Assembly: GCA_037445225.1 (NCBI GenBank)
Contig: JBBIKW010000001.1
Span: 62,001-126,000, forward strand
DNA: 64,000 nucleotides
Source: M3007 sp037445225
GTDB lineage: Bacteria; Bacteroidota; Bacteroidia; Chitinophagales; Saprospiraceae
Direction of reading: 5' to 3'
Under the pieces are notes generated by a model that saw only the letters and a list, made by a program, of their open reading frames with translations, was not told the DNA's origin and did not search any database. Shown here piece by piece: positions 53,298-62,323 of this stretch; within the stretch, counting starts at the first letter, position 1, and the number at the start of each line of letters is the position of its first letter. The translations under genes were made by a program, and so were the position numbers.

Positions 53298-54908
53298 TCA
53301 CTCTTCTGTGCGGTCTTCGAGCGATGCCTCTGTTTTTTTCTTTCGCGCCGAGCGCTTTGCCGACCCATCGGCTTGCTCTTCCGCATTCACATCCACTGCA
53401 TTCAGCTCGTGGTCGGCGGTTGTAGCCTCTGTATCCTTACCTAATTGGAGCTCCTCCAAGATCCCTGTCGCTTTCTCCACGAGGGTTTGAGCCAGCTCCT
53501 GCGCTTTTTCAGAAATCTCCTCCAGAGCCTCTTCCGCCTTATCTAAGGAGCCTTCCAACCGGTCTTCTGCCGCTTCGGCAATTTCTTCGGCTTTTTCTCC
53601 CAACACTATACCGATAGCGCGCGCCGTGTCGACGACGTCTTGAAGGGTTTCCCCGGCAATTCGAGCGGCTACCTCTAAGGGACTGTCGTCGGGAATGTCT
53701 CGTTGCTGCTCGTCGGACAGCTGAGGTTCTGCTATGGGAGCGGTTTCGGCAGCGTCTTCTTCTTTGCGAGCCGCACCCACCTGCTGGGCAATTTCGGCTT
53801 GGGCAAGGGCTTTGGCCGCTTCAAAGCGCAGCCGCTCGGCTTCTTTGGCGGCGCGAAGCGCCTCCTTTTCTTTTGCCTTGGCCAGTTGGCGCTCCAAGCT
53901 GTTTAGGGTGCCGAGCACTTCTTGGAGCTTCTCGCGCTTGACGTTGAGGCGCTCTTCGATCATCCGGATTTTGGCGGCGCGGATTTGGGCTTCGAGCTGC
54001 CCTTCGGTGGTGGCTATTTTGCGCTTTTGAAACTCTAAGTCCTCTTCGTCGCGGCGGATGCTGTCTTGAATGCGATGCACTGCCTCACGCAGGCCGGCTA
54101 CGCGGCGTTCGAAGCGGTCGACGAGCGAGCCTTCGTTGGCCGAGGGCCCGAAGCGGCGCTCTTTGGCGGCTTTGAAGGCGGCATCGATGCGCTCCCACAC
54201 CCGGTTGCGGTGTTCATTGGTCATTTTGGCGCTGCGGTAGTCGCGTTGGATGACCTTGAGGTCTTCAAAGATGGTATTCAGCTTGGCTCCGCCAGCGGCA
54301 ATGCGCTGCTCCACCTCTTGGAGGCGAGCGATAAAGGCGTCGTAGACGGCTTGCGAGGCGCTTTTGGCTTCCTCTTGCATCTGGTTGCGCAGCTGGCGCA
54401 GGCGCTCAAAAAGCTCGTTGATATTGTCGCGCAGGTTATCGACGTGGTTTCGGAAGAGGTTGCGCTCGCGCGCTTGCTCTTGAACTTTTTCCCAAAAGGC
54501 GCGCAGCTCCTCCCACAGCGTGGTGTCGAACTGTTGGAGGGCGGCGATCTTTTCCTTGAACTCGGCCAGCTCTTGTTGGTAGGCTTGGTGCAGTTTGGTA
54601 GAGAGCACCACAAAGTGCCATTCGGTCTGAGCGCGCTGAATGACGCCGTTCTTGTCGTCAGACTTCAAATCGTCCGGCAACAGACTATCGGTGATGGCCA
54701 GAGGGCGTTCCAAAAGGGTGTGTTCTGGAAACTCCACCGGCTCGTCGTTTTTCCATTGGTTCATCATTTGGTTGTAGAAAGCATCGGTCACTACTGCTTC
54801 GGGGAAGGTGTATAGCAGCACCTTGTTCTCTTCTGCTTTCAATTCGAGCGCGATGAGTACTCTTTCCTCAGCGGCATTCGTGCCCCAAACTACGATCTTG
54901 TTCTTCAT
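53298..54908 (-). CDS. Coiled-coil protein conserved in Bacteroidota
   Basis: 536 residues, no signal or membrane helix. It starts MKNKIVVWGTNAAEERVLIA, an N-terminus I associate with a conserved but uncharacterised Bacteroidota family. About 1-95 is a compact domain; 100-390 is long coiled coil (DUF349-like spacing: WEELRAFWEKVQEQARERNL, WERIDAAFKAAKERRFG); 390-536 is acidic and Ala/Glu rich and ends with a basic patch KRSARKKKTEASLEDRTEE. A ribosome- or nucleic-acid-linked role would fit the DUF349-like part, but that is an inference. It is single-copy here with no obvious partner. Confidence 0.8.
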   Translation of the reverse strand: MKNKIVVWGTNAAEERVLIALELKAEENKVLLYTFPEAVVTDAFYNQMMNQWKNDEPVEFPEHTLLERPLAITDSLLPDDLKSDDKNGVIQRAQTEWHFVVLSTKLHQAYQQELAEFKEKIAALQQFDTTLWEELRAFWEKVQEQARERNLFRNHVDNLRDNINELFERLRQLRNQMQEEAKSASQAVYDAFIARLQEVEQRIAAGGAKLNTIFEDLKVIQRDYRSAKMTNEHRNRVWERIDAAFKAAKERRFGPSANEGSLVDRFERRVAGLREAVHRIQDSIRRDEEDLEFQKRKIATTEGQLEAQIRAAKIRMIEERLNVKREKLQEVLGTLNSLERQLAKAKEKEALRAAKEAERLRFEAAKALAQAEIAQQVGAARKEEDAAETAPIAEPQLSDEQQRDIPDDSPLEVAARIAGETLQDVVDTARAIGIVLGEKAEEIAEAAEDRLEGSLDKAEEALEEISEKAQELAQTLVEKATGILEELQLGKDTEATTADHELNAVDVNAEEQADGSAKRSARKKKTEASLEDRTEE

Positions 54909-54992
54909 TGCTGTGCGGGCGGTTGATGCGATTTACAGAATGTTCAGCGATAACCAAGCCTGTTTTGCGCCGGCAAAGTTAGCGGCTTAGGG

Positions 54993-56000
54993 TTAGTTTG
55001 GCATATTAGGCGCTAAAATTCCCTTTTCTACCAGGTATTCGGCGATTTGTATAGCATTTGTGGCGGCGCCTTTTCGGAGGTTGTCGGCCACGATCCAGAG
55101 ATTAAGCGTGTTGGGCTGGCTTTCGTCGCGGCGCAGCCGTCCGACGAAGACGTCGTCTTTGTCGGCGGCGTACAACGGCATGGGGTACTGGTTTTGGGCC
55201 GGGTCGTCTACCAGCACGACGCCGGGAGCTTGGCGCAATTGTTGGCGCACGTCTTCGAGGTCAAAGTCCCGAGCAAATTCGGCGTTGACGGCTTCGGAGT
55301 GACCGCCCAGCACCGGCACGCGAACGGTAGTGGCCGTGACCCGAATGCTGTCGTCGCCCATAATCTTCTTCGTTTCCCACACCATCTTCATCTCCTCCTT
55401 CGTGTAGCCGTTTTCTAAGAAGATGTCGATATGCGGCAACACGTTGAGGTCGATGGGGTGAGGATAAGCCGGCTCAACGGCCTTTCGGCGCCGCTCTCCC
55501 ATCAGTTGGCGCACCGCTTTGACGCCGGTGCCGGTCACCGCTTGATAGGTGCTGACCACCACGCGGCGCAGGGTATATCGGTCGTGCAGAGGTTTCAACG
55601 CCACCACCATTTGAATGGTAGAGCAGTTGGGGTTGGCGATGATGCGGTCTTGCGCCGTCAGCACATGGGCGTTGACCTCAGGTACGACGAGCTTTTTATC
55701 GGGATCCATGCGCCAAGCGCTCGAGTTGTCGACCACGATAGTGCCCTCCTGCGCAAAGGCCGGCGCCCACGTCTTAGAGGTGCTCGCTCCGGCACTAAAA
55801 AGGGCAAGGTCGGGCTTCCGAGCAATGGCCTCCTCTATGCCGACTACGCGATAGCGCCTATTGCCAAAGCGAACGTACTTGCCTATCGAGCGTTCGGAGG
55901 CCACCGGAATAAACTCGCGAACAGGGAACTGGCGCTCTTCGAGCACCTGGATCATCTTGGAGCCGACCAAACCGGTAGCTCCCACTACCGCAACTTTCAT
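54993..56000 (-). CDS. asd: Aspartate-semialdehyde dehydrogenase
   Basis: 335 residues from ATG 56000, which gives the Rossmann start MKVAVVGATGLVGSKMIQVL directly. It reduces aspartyl phosphate to the semialdehyde for lysine, threonine and methionine synthesis. Features: SAGASTSKTWAPAFA, VVDNSSAWRMD, the active-site Cys126 in IIANPNCSTIQMV, STYQAVTGTGVKAV, RVPVLGGHSEAVN with the catalytic His near 228, and ADNLRKGAATNAIQIAEYL. All are in family order. A minus-strand TACCTTTG element lies 25 bases upstream. Divergent from psd. Confidence 0.95.
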   Translation of the reverse strand: MKVAVVGATGLVGSKMIQVLEERQFPVREFIPVASERSIGKYVRFGNRRYRVVGIEEAIARKPDLALFSAGASTSKTWAPAFAQEGTIVVDNSSAWRMDPDKKLVVPEVNAHVLTAQDRIIANPNCSTIQMVVALKPLHDRYTLRRVVVSTYQAVTGTGVKAVRQLMGERRRKAVEPAYPHPIDLNVLPHIDIFLENGYTKEEMKMVWETKKIMGDDSIRVTATTVRVPVLGGHSEAVNAEFARDFDLEDVRQQLRQAPGVVLVDDPAQNQYPMPLYAADKDDVFVGRLRRDESQPNTLNLWIVADNLRKGAATNAIQIAEYLVEKGILAPNMPN

Positions 56001-56024
56001 AAGACGATGCTTGAAGACAGGCTG

Positions 56025-56032
56025 CAAAGGTA
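56025..56032 (-). promoter_or_regulatory. -7 element for asd
   Basis: TACCTTTG on the minus strand, exact TAnnTTTG, 25 bases before the ATG. Confidence 0.5.
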
Positions 56033-56095
56033 TGCGGTAAAAAGCCCTTCTTTGGCGCTGTGGATAGACCAAATTATCGACCTTTGCCGCCGAAA

Positions 56096-56764
56096 ATGTT
56101 GGACATGTTTATACGCCTTCACCGAGAGGGCTTTGTCGTATTAGCGGCATTGGGCCTTTTTTTGCTTGTAGTAAACGCAGCGCTGCGCCTTTCGCATTCA
56201 AAATATTTTTGGCCAGTCTTTTTCTGCTCGCTGGTGCTTTACGCATTCGTGTTGCAGTTTTTTCGCAACCCCGTGCGCCCTATTCCCAAGCGCGACAACC
56301 AGATCGTCTATGCACCGGCCGATGGCCGCATCTGCGCCATTGAAGAGGTGATTGAAACCGAGTATTTCGGCGATCGGCGCCTGCAAGTCTCTATCTTCAT
56401 GTCTCCGCTCAATGTGCACGTCAACCGGAACCCAGTTGGCGGAACGGTACGCTACGTCCGCTATCATCCGGGCAAATATTTAGTGGCCTGGCACCCCAAA
56501 AGCAGCACGGAAAACGAACACACCTCTGTAGTATATGACACCGGAGAGCACCAGCTGCTCTTGCGCCAGATTGCTGGAGCTGTAGCCCGCCGCATCAAGT
56601 GGTATGTGGCAGAGGGCCAATCGGTAGTTCAAGGCGAGGATATGGGCTTCATTAAGTTTGGCTCTCGCGTAGACCTCTTCCTGCCTTTAGAGGCCCGCAT
56701 AAATGTTCAGCTCAACCAGTCGGTGCGCGGCAATCGAGATATCATCGCCTATTTACCGCATTAG
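56096..56764 (+). CDS. psd: Phosphatidylserine decarboxylase proenzyme (short, membrane type)
   Basis: 222 residues from ATG 56096; ATG 56105 and an earlier in-frame ATG at 56060 are alternatives. The enzyme makes phosphatidylethanolamine. Two hydrophobic helices (about 12-55) anchor it. The decarboxylase core has YAPADGRICAIEEV, VSIFMSPLNVHVNRNPVGG, YHPGKYLVAWHPKSSTENE and the self-cleavage site FGSRVDLFLP, with Gly189-Ser190 giving the pyruvoyl group. The length places it with the short archaeal/Bacteroidota-type Psd. lysS follows 26 bases downstream on the same strand. Confidence 0.93.
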   Translation: MLDMFIRLHREGFVVLAALGLFLLVVNAALRLSHSKYFWPVFFCSLVLYAFVLQFFRNPVRPIPKRDNQIVYAPADGRICAIEEVIETEYFGDRRLQVSIFMSPLNVHVNRNPVGGTVRYVRYHPGKYLVAWHPKSSTENEHTSVVYDTGEHQLLLRQIAGAVARRIKWYVAEGQSVVQGEDMGFIKFGSRVDLFLPLEARINVQLNQSVRGNRDIIAYLPH

Positions 56765-56790
56765 TCCATATTTCAGCAGCAATCCGGACC

Positions 56791-58347
56791 ATGACAGAAC
56801 AAGAACTCATTCGAAGAGAATCGCTTCAAAAAATCCGCGACTTGGGCATCGACCCCTATCCGGCCGAAGGGTTCGAGGTGACGGCCTGGGCCGCCGACAT
56901 AGTGGCAAACTACCGGGAAGAAGTACTTGCCGATGGCTCCAAAAAGCCGCTGAACTACCAGGAAGTGGCTCTCGCCGGCCGCATCATGGCTGTGCGTGAG
57001 GCGGGCAAGGCCTTATTTATGAACCTGCAGGACAGCTCCGGGCGCATCCAGCTGTACTTGCGTCGGGAAGAGCTGGCTCAGGGCGATGACTTTACCTTCT
57101 TCGACGTCGTCGTTAAAAAGCTGCTCGACATTGGAGATTTCATCGGCGTGAAGGGGTTTGCGTTTAAAACGCGAACAGGCGAAGTGACGGTGCATGTGCA
57201 ATCGCTGCGGTTGCTGGCTAAGTCGCTGCGACCGCTCCCCATAGTAAAGCGCGATGCGGAAGGGCACGTATACGATGCGTTCACCGACCCAGAGCTCCGC
57301 CATCGCATGCGCTACGTAGATCTCACCGTCAATCCCGAGTATCGGCAGATTTTCATCAAGCGCAGCCGCATGATCAGCACCATGCGCGCCTATTTGGATG
57401 AGTTAGGCCTACTCGAAGTCGAAACACCCATCTTGCAACCGCTTTACGGAGGCGCACTGGCGCGGCCGTTTATCACCCACCACAACGCCCTGGATATACC
57501 GCTCTATTTGCGCATCTCCAACGAGCTATACCTCAAGCGCCTCATCGTGGGCGGCTTCGACGGCGTGTATGAGTTTGCTAAGGTCTTCCGCAACGAGGGC
57601 ATTGACCGCACGCACAATCCGGAGTTCACCTTGTTAGAGTTCTATGTGGCCTACAAAGATTACCACTGGCTAATGGGCGTCACAGAGCAAATGCTCGAGC
57701 GCGTCGCGCGGGCCCTGAGTGAAGACGGCAGCGCTGTGGTGCCCTTTGGCGAACACCAACTCAACTTTGAAGGCCCTTACGCGCGCCTCACCATGGCCGA
57801 CGCGCTTAAAAAATACGCCAACATCGACATGGAGACGGCTTCAGAGCCGGAGCTCCTCGCTTATTGCCGCCAACACCACATAGAGGTAGAGGAACACTTA
57901 GGAAAAGCGCAACTCTTAGACGAAATCTTCAGCGAGAAGGTCGAAAAACACCTCATACAGCCCACGTTTATCCTCGATTACCCCATCGAGATGTCGCCGC
58001 TCACTAAAAAACACCGCAGTAAGCCCGGCTTGGTAGAGCGCTTCGAGCTGTATGTCAACAGCAAAGAGGTGGCCAATGCCTATTCGGAGCTCAACGATCC
58101 CATCGACCAACGCAAGCGCTTCGAGGAGCAGCGTCGCTGGGCCGAACGCGGCGATGAAGAGGCTATGGTCTTGGATGAGGATTTCCTCCGCGCCCTATCG
58201 TACGGCATGCCACCTACAGCCGGCATCGGCTTTGGCATCGACCGCCTAGCTATGCTCTTTACCGGCCAAACCTCCATCCAAGAGGTCATCTTCTTCCCAC
58301 AAATGCGCCCAGAGACCCGCCTTAAAAAGGTCGAAGGCGAAGCTTAG
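56791..58347 (+). CDS. lysS: Lysyl-tRNA synthetase, class II
   Basis: 518 residues. An OB-fold anticodon-binding domain (about 1-155: VALAGRIMAVREAGKALFMN, QDSSGRIQLYLRREEL) is followed by the class II core. Motif 1 region: RSRMISTMRAYLDELGLLEV and ETPILQPLYGGALARPFITH; motif 2: AKVFRNEGIDRTHNPEFTLL; motif 3: GFGIDRLAMLFTGQTSIQEV. These match LysRS2. Length is standard. It follows psd by 26 bases and is succeeded by an AT-rich spacer. Confidence 0.97.
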   Translation: MTEQELIRRESLQKIRDLGIDPYPAEGFEVTAWAADIVANYREEVLADGSKKPLNYQEVALAGRIMAVREAGKALFMNLQDSSGRIQLYLRREELAQGDDFTFFDVVVKKLLDIGDFIGVKGFAFKTRTGEVTVHVQSLRLLAKSLRPLPIVKRDAEGHVYDAFTDPELRHRMRYVDLTVNPEYRQIFIKRSRMISTMRAYLDELGLLEVETPILQPLYGGALARPFITHHNALDIPLYLRISNELYLKRLIVGGFDGVYEFAKVFRNEGIDRTHNPEFTLLEFYVAYKDYHWLMGVTEQMLERVARALSEDGSAVVPFGEHQLNFEGPYARLTMADALKKYANIDMETASEPELLAYCRQHHIEVEEHLGKAQLLDEIFSEKVEKHLIQPTFILDYPIEMSPLTKKHRSKPGLVERFELYVNSKEVANAYSELNDPIDQRKRFEEQRRWAERGDEEAMVLDEDFLRALSYGMPPTAGIGFGIDRLAMLFTGQTSIQEVIFFPQMRPETRLKKVEGEA

Positions 58348-58563
58348 CACCCGCAACACGGGGAAAAAGAGAAATTTTTTTTATCAAGAAAAATTTTTTT
58401 GCACCGATTTTTTCAACAAAAAGCCTAAAGATAGCCAATTAATTTACCATCAAATCATTGTTTATCAACTTTTTAAAAAAAGACTGTCCGAAAGAGGCCG
58501 TAAATTTTAAAAAACAAACGCTTTTTTTTGTTCTTGCTCAATGGTAGTGACCGCTGCACTTTT
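58348..58563. other. AT-rich spacer after lysS
   Basis: About 200 bases that are much more AT-rich than the surrounding DNA, with runs such as AAATTTTTTTTATC and AAAAATTTTTTT. No gene is seen. One TTATCAAC resembles a weak DnaA box but no array is present. At its right end a TTG at 58534-58536 and CACTTTTG at 58557-58564 (spacing 20) form a near-consensus promoter for the putative small RNA that follows. Confidence 0.5.
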
Positions 58564-58570
58564 GTATCGT

Positions 58571-58698
58571 CAATGATAGCAAACGGACGAGAGGAGAAAG
58601 AAAGCGGTTAGTAGCTGTCGTTGACCACCGGATTAGAGACTTTTCATGAGATTATACGGGAAACCGCCGCGGCACAAAAGAGTGCCGCGGTTTTTTTA
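58571..58698 (+). ncRNA. Candidate small RNA with its own promoter and terminator
   Basis: A stretch of about 128 bases begins after a near-consensus promoter (TTG-N20-CACTTTTG ending at 58564) and ends in a strong Rho-independent terminator. It lies between lysS and a convergent transporter gene and contains no credible reading frame. It does not look like 6S, SRP, tmRNA or RNase P RNA. The call rests on promoter plus terminator only. Confidence 0.4.
58664..58697 (+). terminator. Rho-independent terminator in the lysS-UMF1 spacer
   Basis: CCGCGGCAC (58667-58675) pairs with GTGCCGCGG (58682-58690), loop AAAAGA, followed by seven T. It overlaps the stop codon of the convergent transporter gene at 58696. 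Confidence 0.85.
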
Positions 58699-60000
58699 TG
58701 CTGTAACCATCCGACGCACCCGCACCGACAGCAGCAGGGCTATGCTCACCAAAAACAGTCCGGCTAACACCAATACGCTGCTGCGCATCCCGCCAAACCA
58801 TTGCGCCACCAGCCCGAACACCAAGGTGCCAAACACAGTGGACACCTTGTCCATGACATCGTAGAAGCTGAAGAAGGAGGTCGTTTCGGTAGTATTCTCG
58901 GGCAAGAATTTGGCGTACGTGCTTCGAGAAAGCGCTTGTATTCCTCCCATAACTAAGCCGATCGCGCCGCCCAATACAAAGACTTCCGTCTCCGTCTGGA
59001 TACGGTAGCCGAACAGGCAGATAAGGCTCCAGATGACTAACAAAACGAGCAGGGATAGGCGATTGCCCTTCCAATCCGACAGCTTCGAAGAAAGATAAGC
59101 GCCGGCAATGGCGATAATTTGCAACAACAAAACCAGGACGATGAGACGCGATTTTTCCATGCGCATCTCTTTGTCGGCAAAGCTCGAGGCTAAAAAGAGG
59201 ATAGCCTGTACGCCGGCGTTGTAGCAGAAGAAGCTGAGCAGAAAGCGCGCAGTGTTGCCGCTTTGGCGCAGAATGCGAAAAGCCTTGCGAATTTCTCCAT
59301 AGCCCTTCTGCAAGAGGCCGGGCGGTAAAGGTTGGCGCGCGTCGAGAGGCAAGCGCCGAAAGGGAATTTGAGCAAACGCCAGCCACCACACGCCTACGCT
59401 CACAAAAGCCCATCGGATGGCGGCCGTCTCTGACGAAAACCCCAAGGCCTCATGCCGGAGCACCATGCCCAAATTGGCCAACAGCAAGATCACGCTACCG
59501 GCAAAGCCGTAAATAAAGCCCTTGGCACTGACGGCATCGTATTGGTCTTCAGTGGCGATTTCGGGCAAATAAGCGTTGTAAAAAACAATGCCGCCCGCAA
59601 ATCCCACTGTAGCCAAGACGAAGCTCAGCACCCCGACCCAAAGCGTCTGAGGGCTCTGAAAGAAGAACAGGCTGGCGCAGGCCGATGCTCCCAGCAGGGT
59701 GAATGCCTTCATGAAACGCATCTTGCGGCTGCCGTAGTCGGCAATGCCCGATAGGATGGGCGAGAGGCAGGCGATGAGCAGATAGGCCAGCGAGATACAC
59801 CAGGCCATGAGCGACTCGTCGCGCACGGCGAGACCGCCTATGTTGAGCCGGTCGGGCGCCACTGCGAGAAAGTAAGGCGGAAAGATGGCTACCGTAATTA
59901 CCAAGGCATAGGCGCTGTTGGCCCAGTCAAAGAACGCCCAACCGCGTAACAGGCGCGGGTCGTTTTTCTCAAACGAGGCGAGGGAAGAAGCAGTCGGCAC
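58696..60000 (-). CDS. UMF1 (Atg22-like) MFS transporter
   Basis: 434 residues if translation begins at GTG 60000, which avoids a 50-base overlap with the upstream gene and removes a basic, non-conserved N-terminus; a start at 60075 is also open. Twelve helices. GWAFFDWANSAYALVITVAI is the characteristic first-helix motif of the UMF1/vacuole-effluxer family, followed by SPILSGIADYGSRKMRFMKA (MFS motif A equivalent) and GGIQALSRSTYAKFLPENTT, ETTSFFSFYDVMDKVSTVFG, also typical. Members export unknown substrates; the yeast relative Atg22 releases amino acids from the vacuole. It follows the HerA-like gene by 25 bases. Confidence 0.88.
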   Translation of the reverse strand: MPTASSLASFEKNDPRLLRGWAFFDWANSAYALVITVAIFPPYFLAVAPDRLNIGGLAVRDESLMAWCISLAYLLIACLSPILSGIADYGSRKMRFMKAFTLLGASACASLFFFQSPQTLWVGVLSFVLATVGFAGGIVFYNAYLPEIATEDQYDAVSAKGFIYGFAGSVILLLANLGMVLRHEALGFSSETAAIRWAFVSVGVWWLAFAQIPFRRLPLDARQPLPPGLLQKGYGEIRKAFRILRQSGNTARFLLSFFCYNAGVQAILFLASSFADKEMRMEKSRLIVLVLLLQIIAIAGAYLSSKLSDWKGNRLSLLVLLVIWSLICLFGYRIQTETEVFVLGGAIGLVMGGIQALSRSTYAKFLPENTTETTSFFSFYDVMDKVSTVFGTLVFGLVAQWFGGMRSSVLVLAGLFLVSIALLLSVRVRRMVTA

Positions 60001-60025
60001 AGGTCGTTTCGTTTTGGAGCGAAAA

Positions 60026-61585
60026 TTAGAACCAGCTGGAGCTTTTGCGGCGGCGGCTACTGCTCCCACCGACACCCAACACGCCTAAGAGACCGCGCGT
60101 CAGCTCGCGCACGATTGTATTGCCCATCTGGCGCGCAGCAGGGCTGTCGAGCACCTGCTCCAACACGCCCTTCTCTGGGCGTTCGTCGCGTTTAGAGCTC
60201 GTCGTCTTAGCCGGTGGTGTGCGATCTTGTACCTCTTGTATCTTTTCCATCAGTATCTCATAAGCGCTCTCGCGGTCGATCTCCTGGTTGTATTTGCGCG
60301 CAAGTTTGGATTGGGCAATAATTTGGTCAATTTCGGCCGGCGTCAAGACGTCCATGCGCGTTTCCGGCGGGCGCACCAACACGTGCACCAGCGGCGTTGG
60401 AACTCCCTTTTCGTTGAGCGCACTCACCAGCGCCTCTCCAATACCCAGATGCGTCAGGACGTCCTCCGTCTTATACCATTGAGTAATGGGGTAGTTTTCT
60501 GCTGCCAGCTTAATGGCCTTGCGATCCTTGGCCGTAAACGCTCGCAGAGCATGCTGCACCTTGAGGCCCAATTGCGCTAAGATGCTTTGGGGGATATCGA
60601 CCGGGTTCTGGGTGATGAAGAAGATGCCTACGCCTTTCGAACGGATGAGCTTGATGATGGCTTCCATCTGCTGCATCAAGGCGGGCGTAGCCTCTTGAAA
60701 CACCAAGTGCGCCTCGTCGATGAAGATACAGAGCTTGGGTTGGTCTAAGTCACCTTCTTCGGGGAACGAGGCGTAAATCTCAGCCAGCATCTGGAGCATG
60801 AAGGTGCTAAACAACTTAGGCCGGTCTTGAATATCCGTCAGCCGGACGATATGCATGACGCCGCGCCCTCGATCATCGGTGCGGCACAGGTCCTGCACGT
60901 CGAAGGAGAGCTCTCCAAAAAAGCGGTCGGCCCCTTGCTGCTCCAACTCGATGACTTTGCGCAAGATAGTGGCTGCCGTAGCGGAGCTGAACTGCCCATA
61001 TTCCGCCTCGATCTCTGCCTTCCCCTCGTTGCCGAGGTATTGGAGCACCTTCTTAAAGTCTTTTAGGTCGAGCAGAGGAAGACTGCGATCGTCGCAGTAT
61101 TTGAAAATGACGGCCACTACCCCGCCCTGCGTGTCGTTGAGCCCCAAGATGCGGCTGAAGAGTACGGGCCCAAACTCGCTCACCGTGGCGCGCAAGCGAG
61201 CGCCTTTTTCTTCCGAGAGCGATAAAAATTCCACCGTGTTGCGCGCAGGCTGCCACGAAATGCCGATTTGGGCGGCCCGCTCGAGGATCTTGGGCTTTTC
61301 CTCGCCGGGCATAGCAATGCCCGAGAGGTCGCCCTTGATGTCCATGAGCAAGGTAGGGACGCCGTGCGCGGCCAGCTGCTCGGCAATGACCTGGAGCGTC
61401 TTAGTCTTGCCCGTCCCGGTAGCTCCAGCGATGAGACCGTGTCGGTTCATCGTGCGCAGCGGTATTTTCACTTGTACCCCAGGCAGGGCTTCTCCGTCGA
61501 GCATAGCCCCTCCCAAAACAAAAGACGGACCTTGAAAGGTGTATCCTTGCGTAATTTCAGCGCTAAAAGCTTCTTTTTTTGGCAT
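60026..61585 (-). CDS. HerA/YjgR-like P-loop ATPase (DUF853)
   Basis: 519 residues from ATG 61585. An N-terminal beta region (ITQGYTFQGPSFVLGGAM) leads to Walker A GATGTGKTKT (Gly54-Thr61), Walker B CIFIDEAHLVFQE near 280, and IFFITQNPVDIPQSILAQLG with the sensor region. The C-terminal part has LTPAEIDQIIAQSKLARKYN and a Gly/Ser-rich end with a basic RRRKSSS patch. Members are HerA-FtsK-type translocases of unknown bacterial function. Its start overlaps the end of the cytochrome gene by 23 bases, so translation may be coupled. Confidence 0.9.
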   Translation of the reverse strand: MPKKEAFSAEITQGYTFQGPSFVLGGAMLDGEALPGVQVKIPLRTMNRHGLIAGATGTGKTKTLQVIAEQLAAHGVPTLLMDIKGDLSGIAMPGEEKPKILERAAQIGISWQPARNTVEFLSLSEEKGARLRATVSEFGPVLFSRILGLNDTQGGVVAVIFKYCDDRSLPLLDLKDFKKVLQYLGNEGKAEIEAEYGQFSSATAATILRKVIELEQQGADRFFGELSFDVQDLCRTDDRGRGVMHIVRLTDIQDRPKLFSTFMLQMLAEIYASFPEEGDLDQPKLCIFIDEAHLVFQEATPALMQQMEAIIKLIRSKGVGIFFITQNPVDIPQSILAQLGLKVQHALRAFTAKDRKAIKLAAENYPITQWYKTEDVLTHLGIGEALVSALNEKGVPTPLVHVLVRPPETRMDVLTPAEIDQIIAQSKLARKYNQEIDRESAYEILMEKIQEVQDRTPPAKTTSSKRDERPEKGVLEQVLDSPAARQMGNTIVRELTRGLLGVLGVGGSSSRRRKSSSWF

Positions 61586-61952
61586 GCTTATTTTCGCTTT
61601 TAATTTGATTGAGCCATTGAGCGATGGCTTTGGCATCGGCATACGCAAAGTGAGCGATGGGCTCCATAGGCGGATAGTTGGGCCAATTCTCTGGTTTGGG
61701 CTGGCGCATGAGGGCCGTCAATTGCTTTGCTGAGTAGCCGCGTTCGGCCAATTCGCTCCAGCTGGGTCCAACAAGGCGCCCCTGAAATGCATGGCAGCTG
61801 ACACAGGCGTATTTACCCATAATTCGCTTGACCTCTGCGGGATAAGTCTGTCCTCTTGCCGGATTTGCTGCCGAGCTCCCCAATACAAAGCTCCCTATGA
61901 GGCACCCGCCGATGGCCGCAAAGGTAGCTCTTCGCGCAATTACTCGTTTCAT
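61563..61952 (-). CDS. Small c-type cytochrome
   Basis: 129 residues from ATG 61952, which is followed by a signal sequence (IGGCLIGSFVLGSSAAN). The class I heme site is CVSCH (Cys50, Cys53, His54), and the likely sixth ligand is Met96 in YPPMEPIAHF. SWSELAERGYSAKQLTALMR and FAYADAKAIAQWLNQI are usual helices. It is exported and would carry one covalent heme. It overlaps the HerA-like gene by 23 bases. A ccm/ccs system must exist elsewhere. The role in respiration or another redox chain is not evident. Confidence 0.9.
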   Translation of the reverse strand: MKRVIARRATFAAIGGCLIGSFVLGSSAANPARGQTYPAEVKRIMGKYACVSCHAFQGRLVGPSWSELAERGYSAKQLTALMRQPKPENWPNYPPMEPIAHFAYADAKAIAQWLNQIKSENKHAKKRSF

Positions 61953-62220
61953 CTCAACTACCCGATAGTGAAGTGAAAAGAAAGTTCGCCGCTCATATAG
62001 CCGCTCCAAGGTGCCCACCGGCGCTCCATCCTCGCTTTCCGCTCGCAAAGATTGCAGAAAATCCGACAATTCGCCCCATAGAGAGGAGCACCGCGACAAT
62101 TCTCAACATCCTTTCCCCACAGGCAACACCAAAACGACAGCGAGTGCGTTTGTTGTAGCCGACGTCTGGCGCTGCCTTCGCGATTTCGCGCAGGCTATTT
62201 CGATGCAACTGGAAAGCGCC

Positions 62221-62228
62221 TAACTTTG
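62221..62228 (+). promoter_or_regulatory. -7 element for the carboxy-terminal protease gene
   Basis: TAACTTTG, exact TAnnTTTG, 96 bases before the chosen ATG (36 before the alternative ATG at 62264). The rest of the 371-base divergent spacer 61953-62323 shows no gene. Confidence 0.5.
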
Positions 62229-62323
62229 TTAACGTTTTCATTTTAACTTATCCTTTCGGAAAGATGATACGCATTTCTTCTCTGTACGCCGACAAGGGCG
62301 TCTATCAACCAACACAGACGGAC

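Noticed and set aside
54066..54815. Plus-strand frame of 249 codons
   Set aside because: Antisense to the coiled-coil gene; the heptad-repeat codons on the minus strand produce a leucine/valine-rich shadow on plus.
58348..58530. AT-rich stretch as a replication origin
   Set aside because: Only one weak DnaA-box-like sequence, and no dnaA, dnaN or cluster of boxes nearby.
58646..58864. Plus-strand frame starting in the terminator region
   Set aside because: It runs through a Rho-independent terminator and into the antisense of the UMF1 transporter gene.
60855..61535. Plus-strand frame of 226 codons
   Set aside because: Antisense to the HerA-like ATPase with intact Walker motifs.
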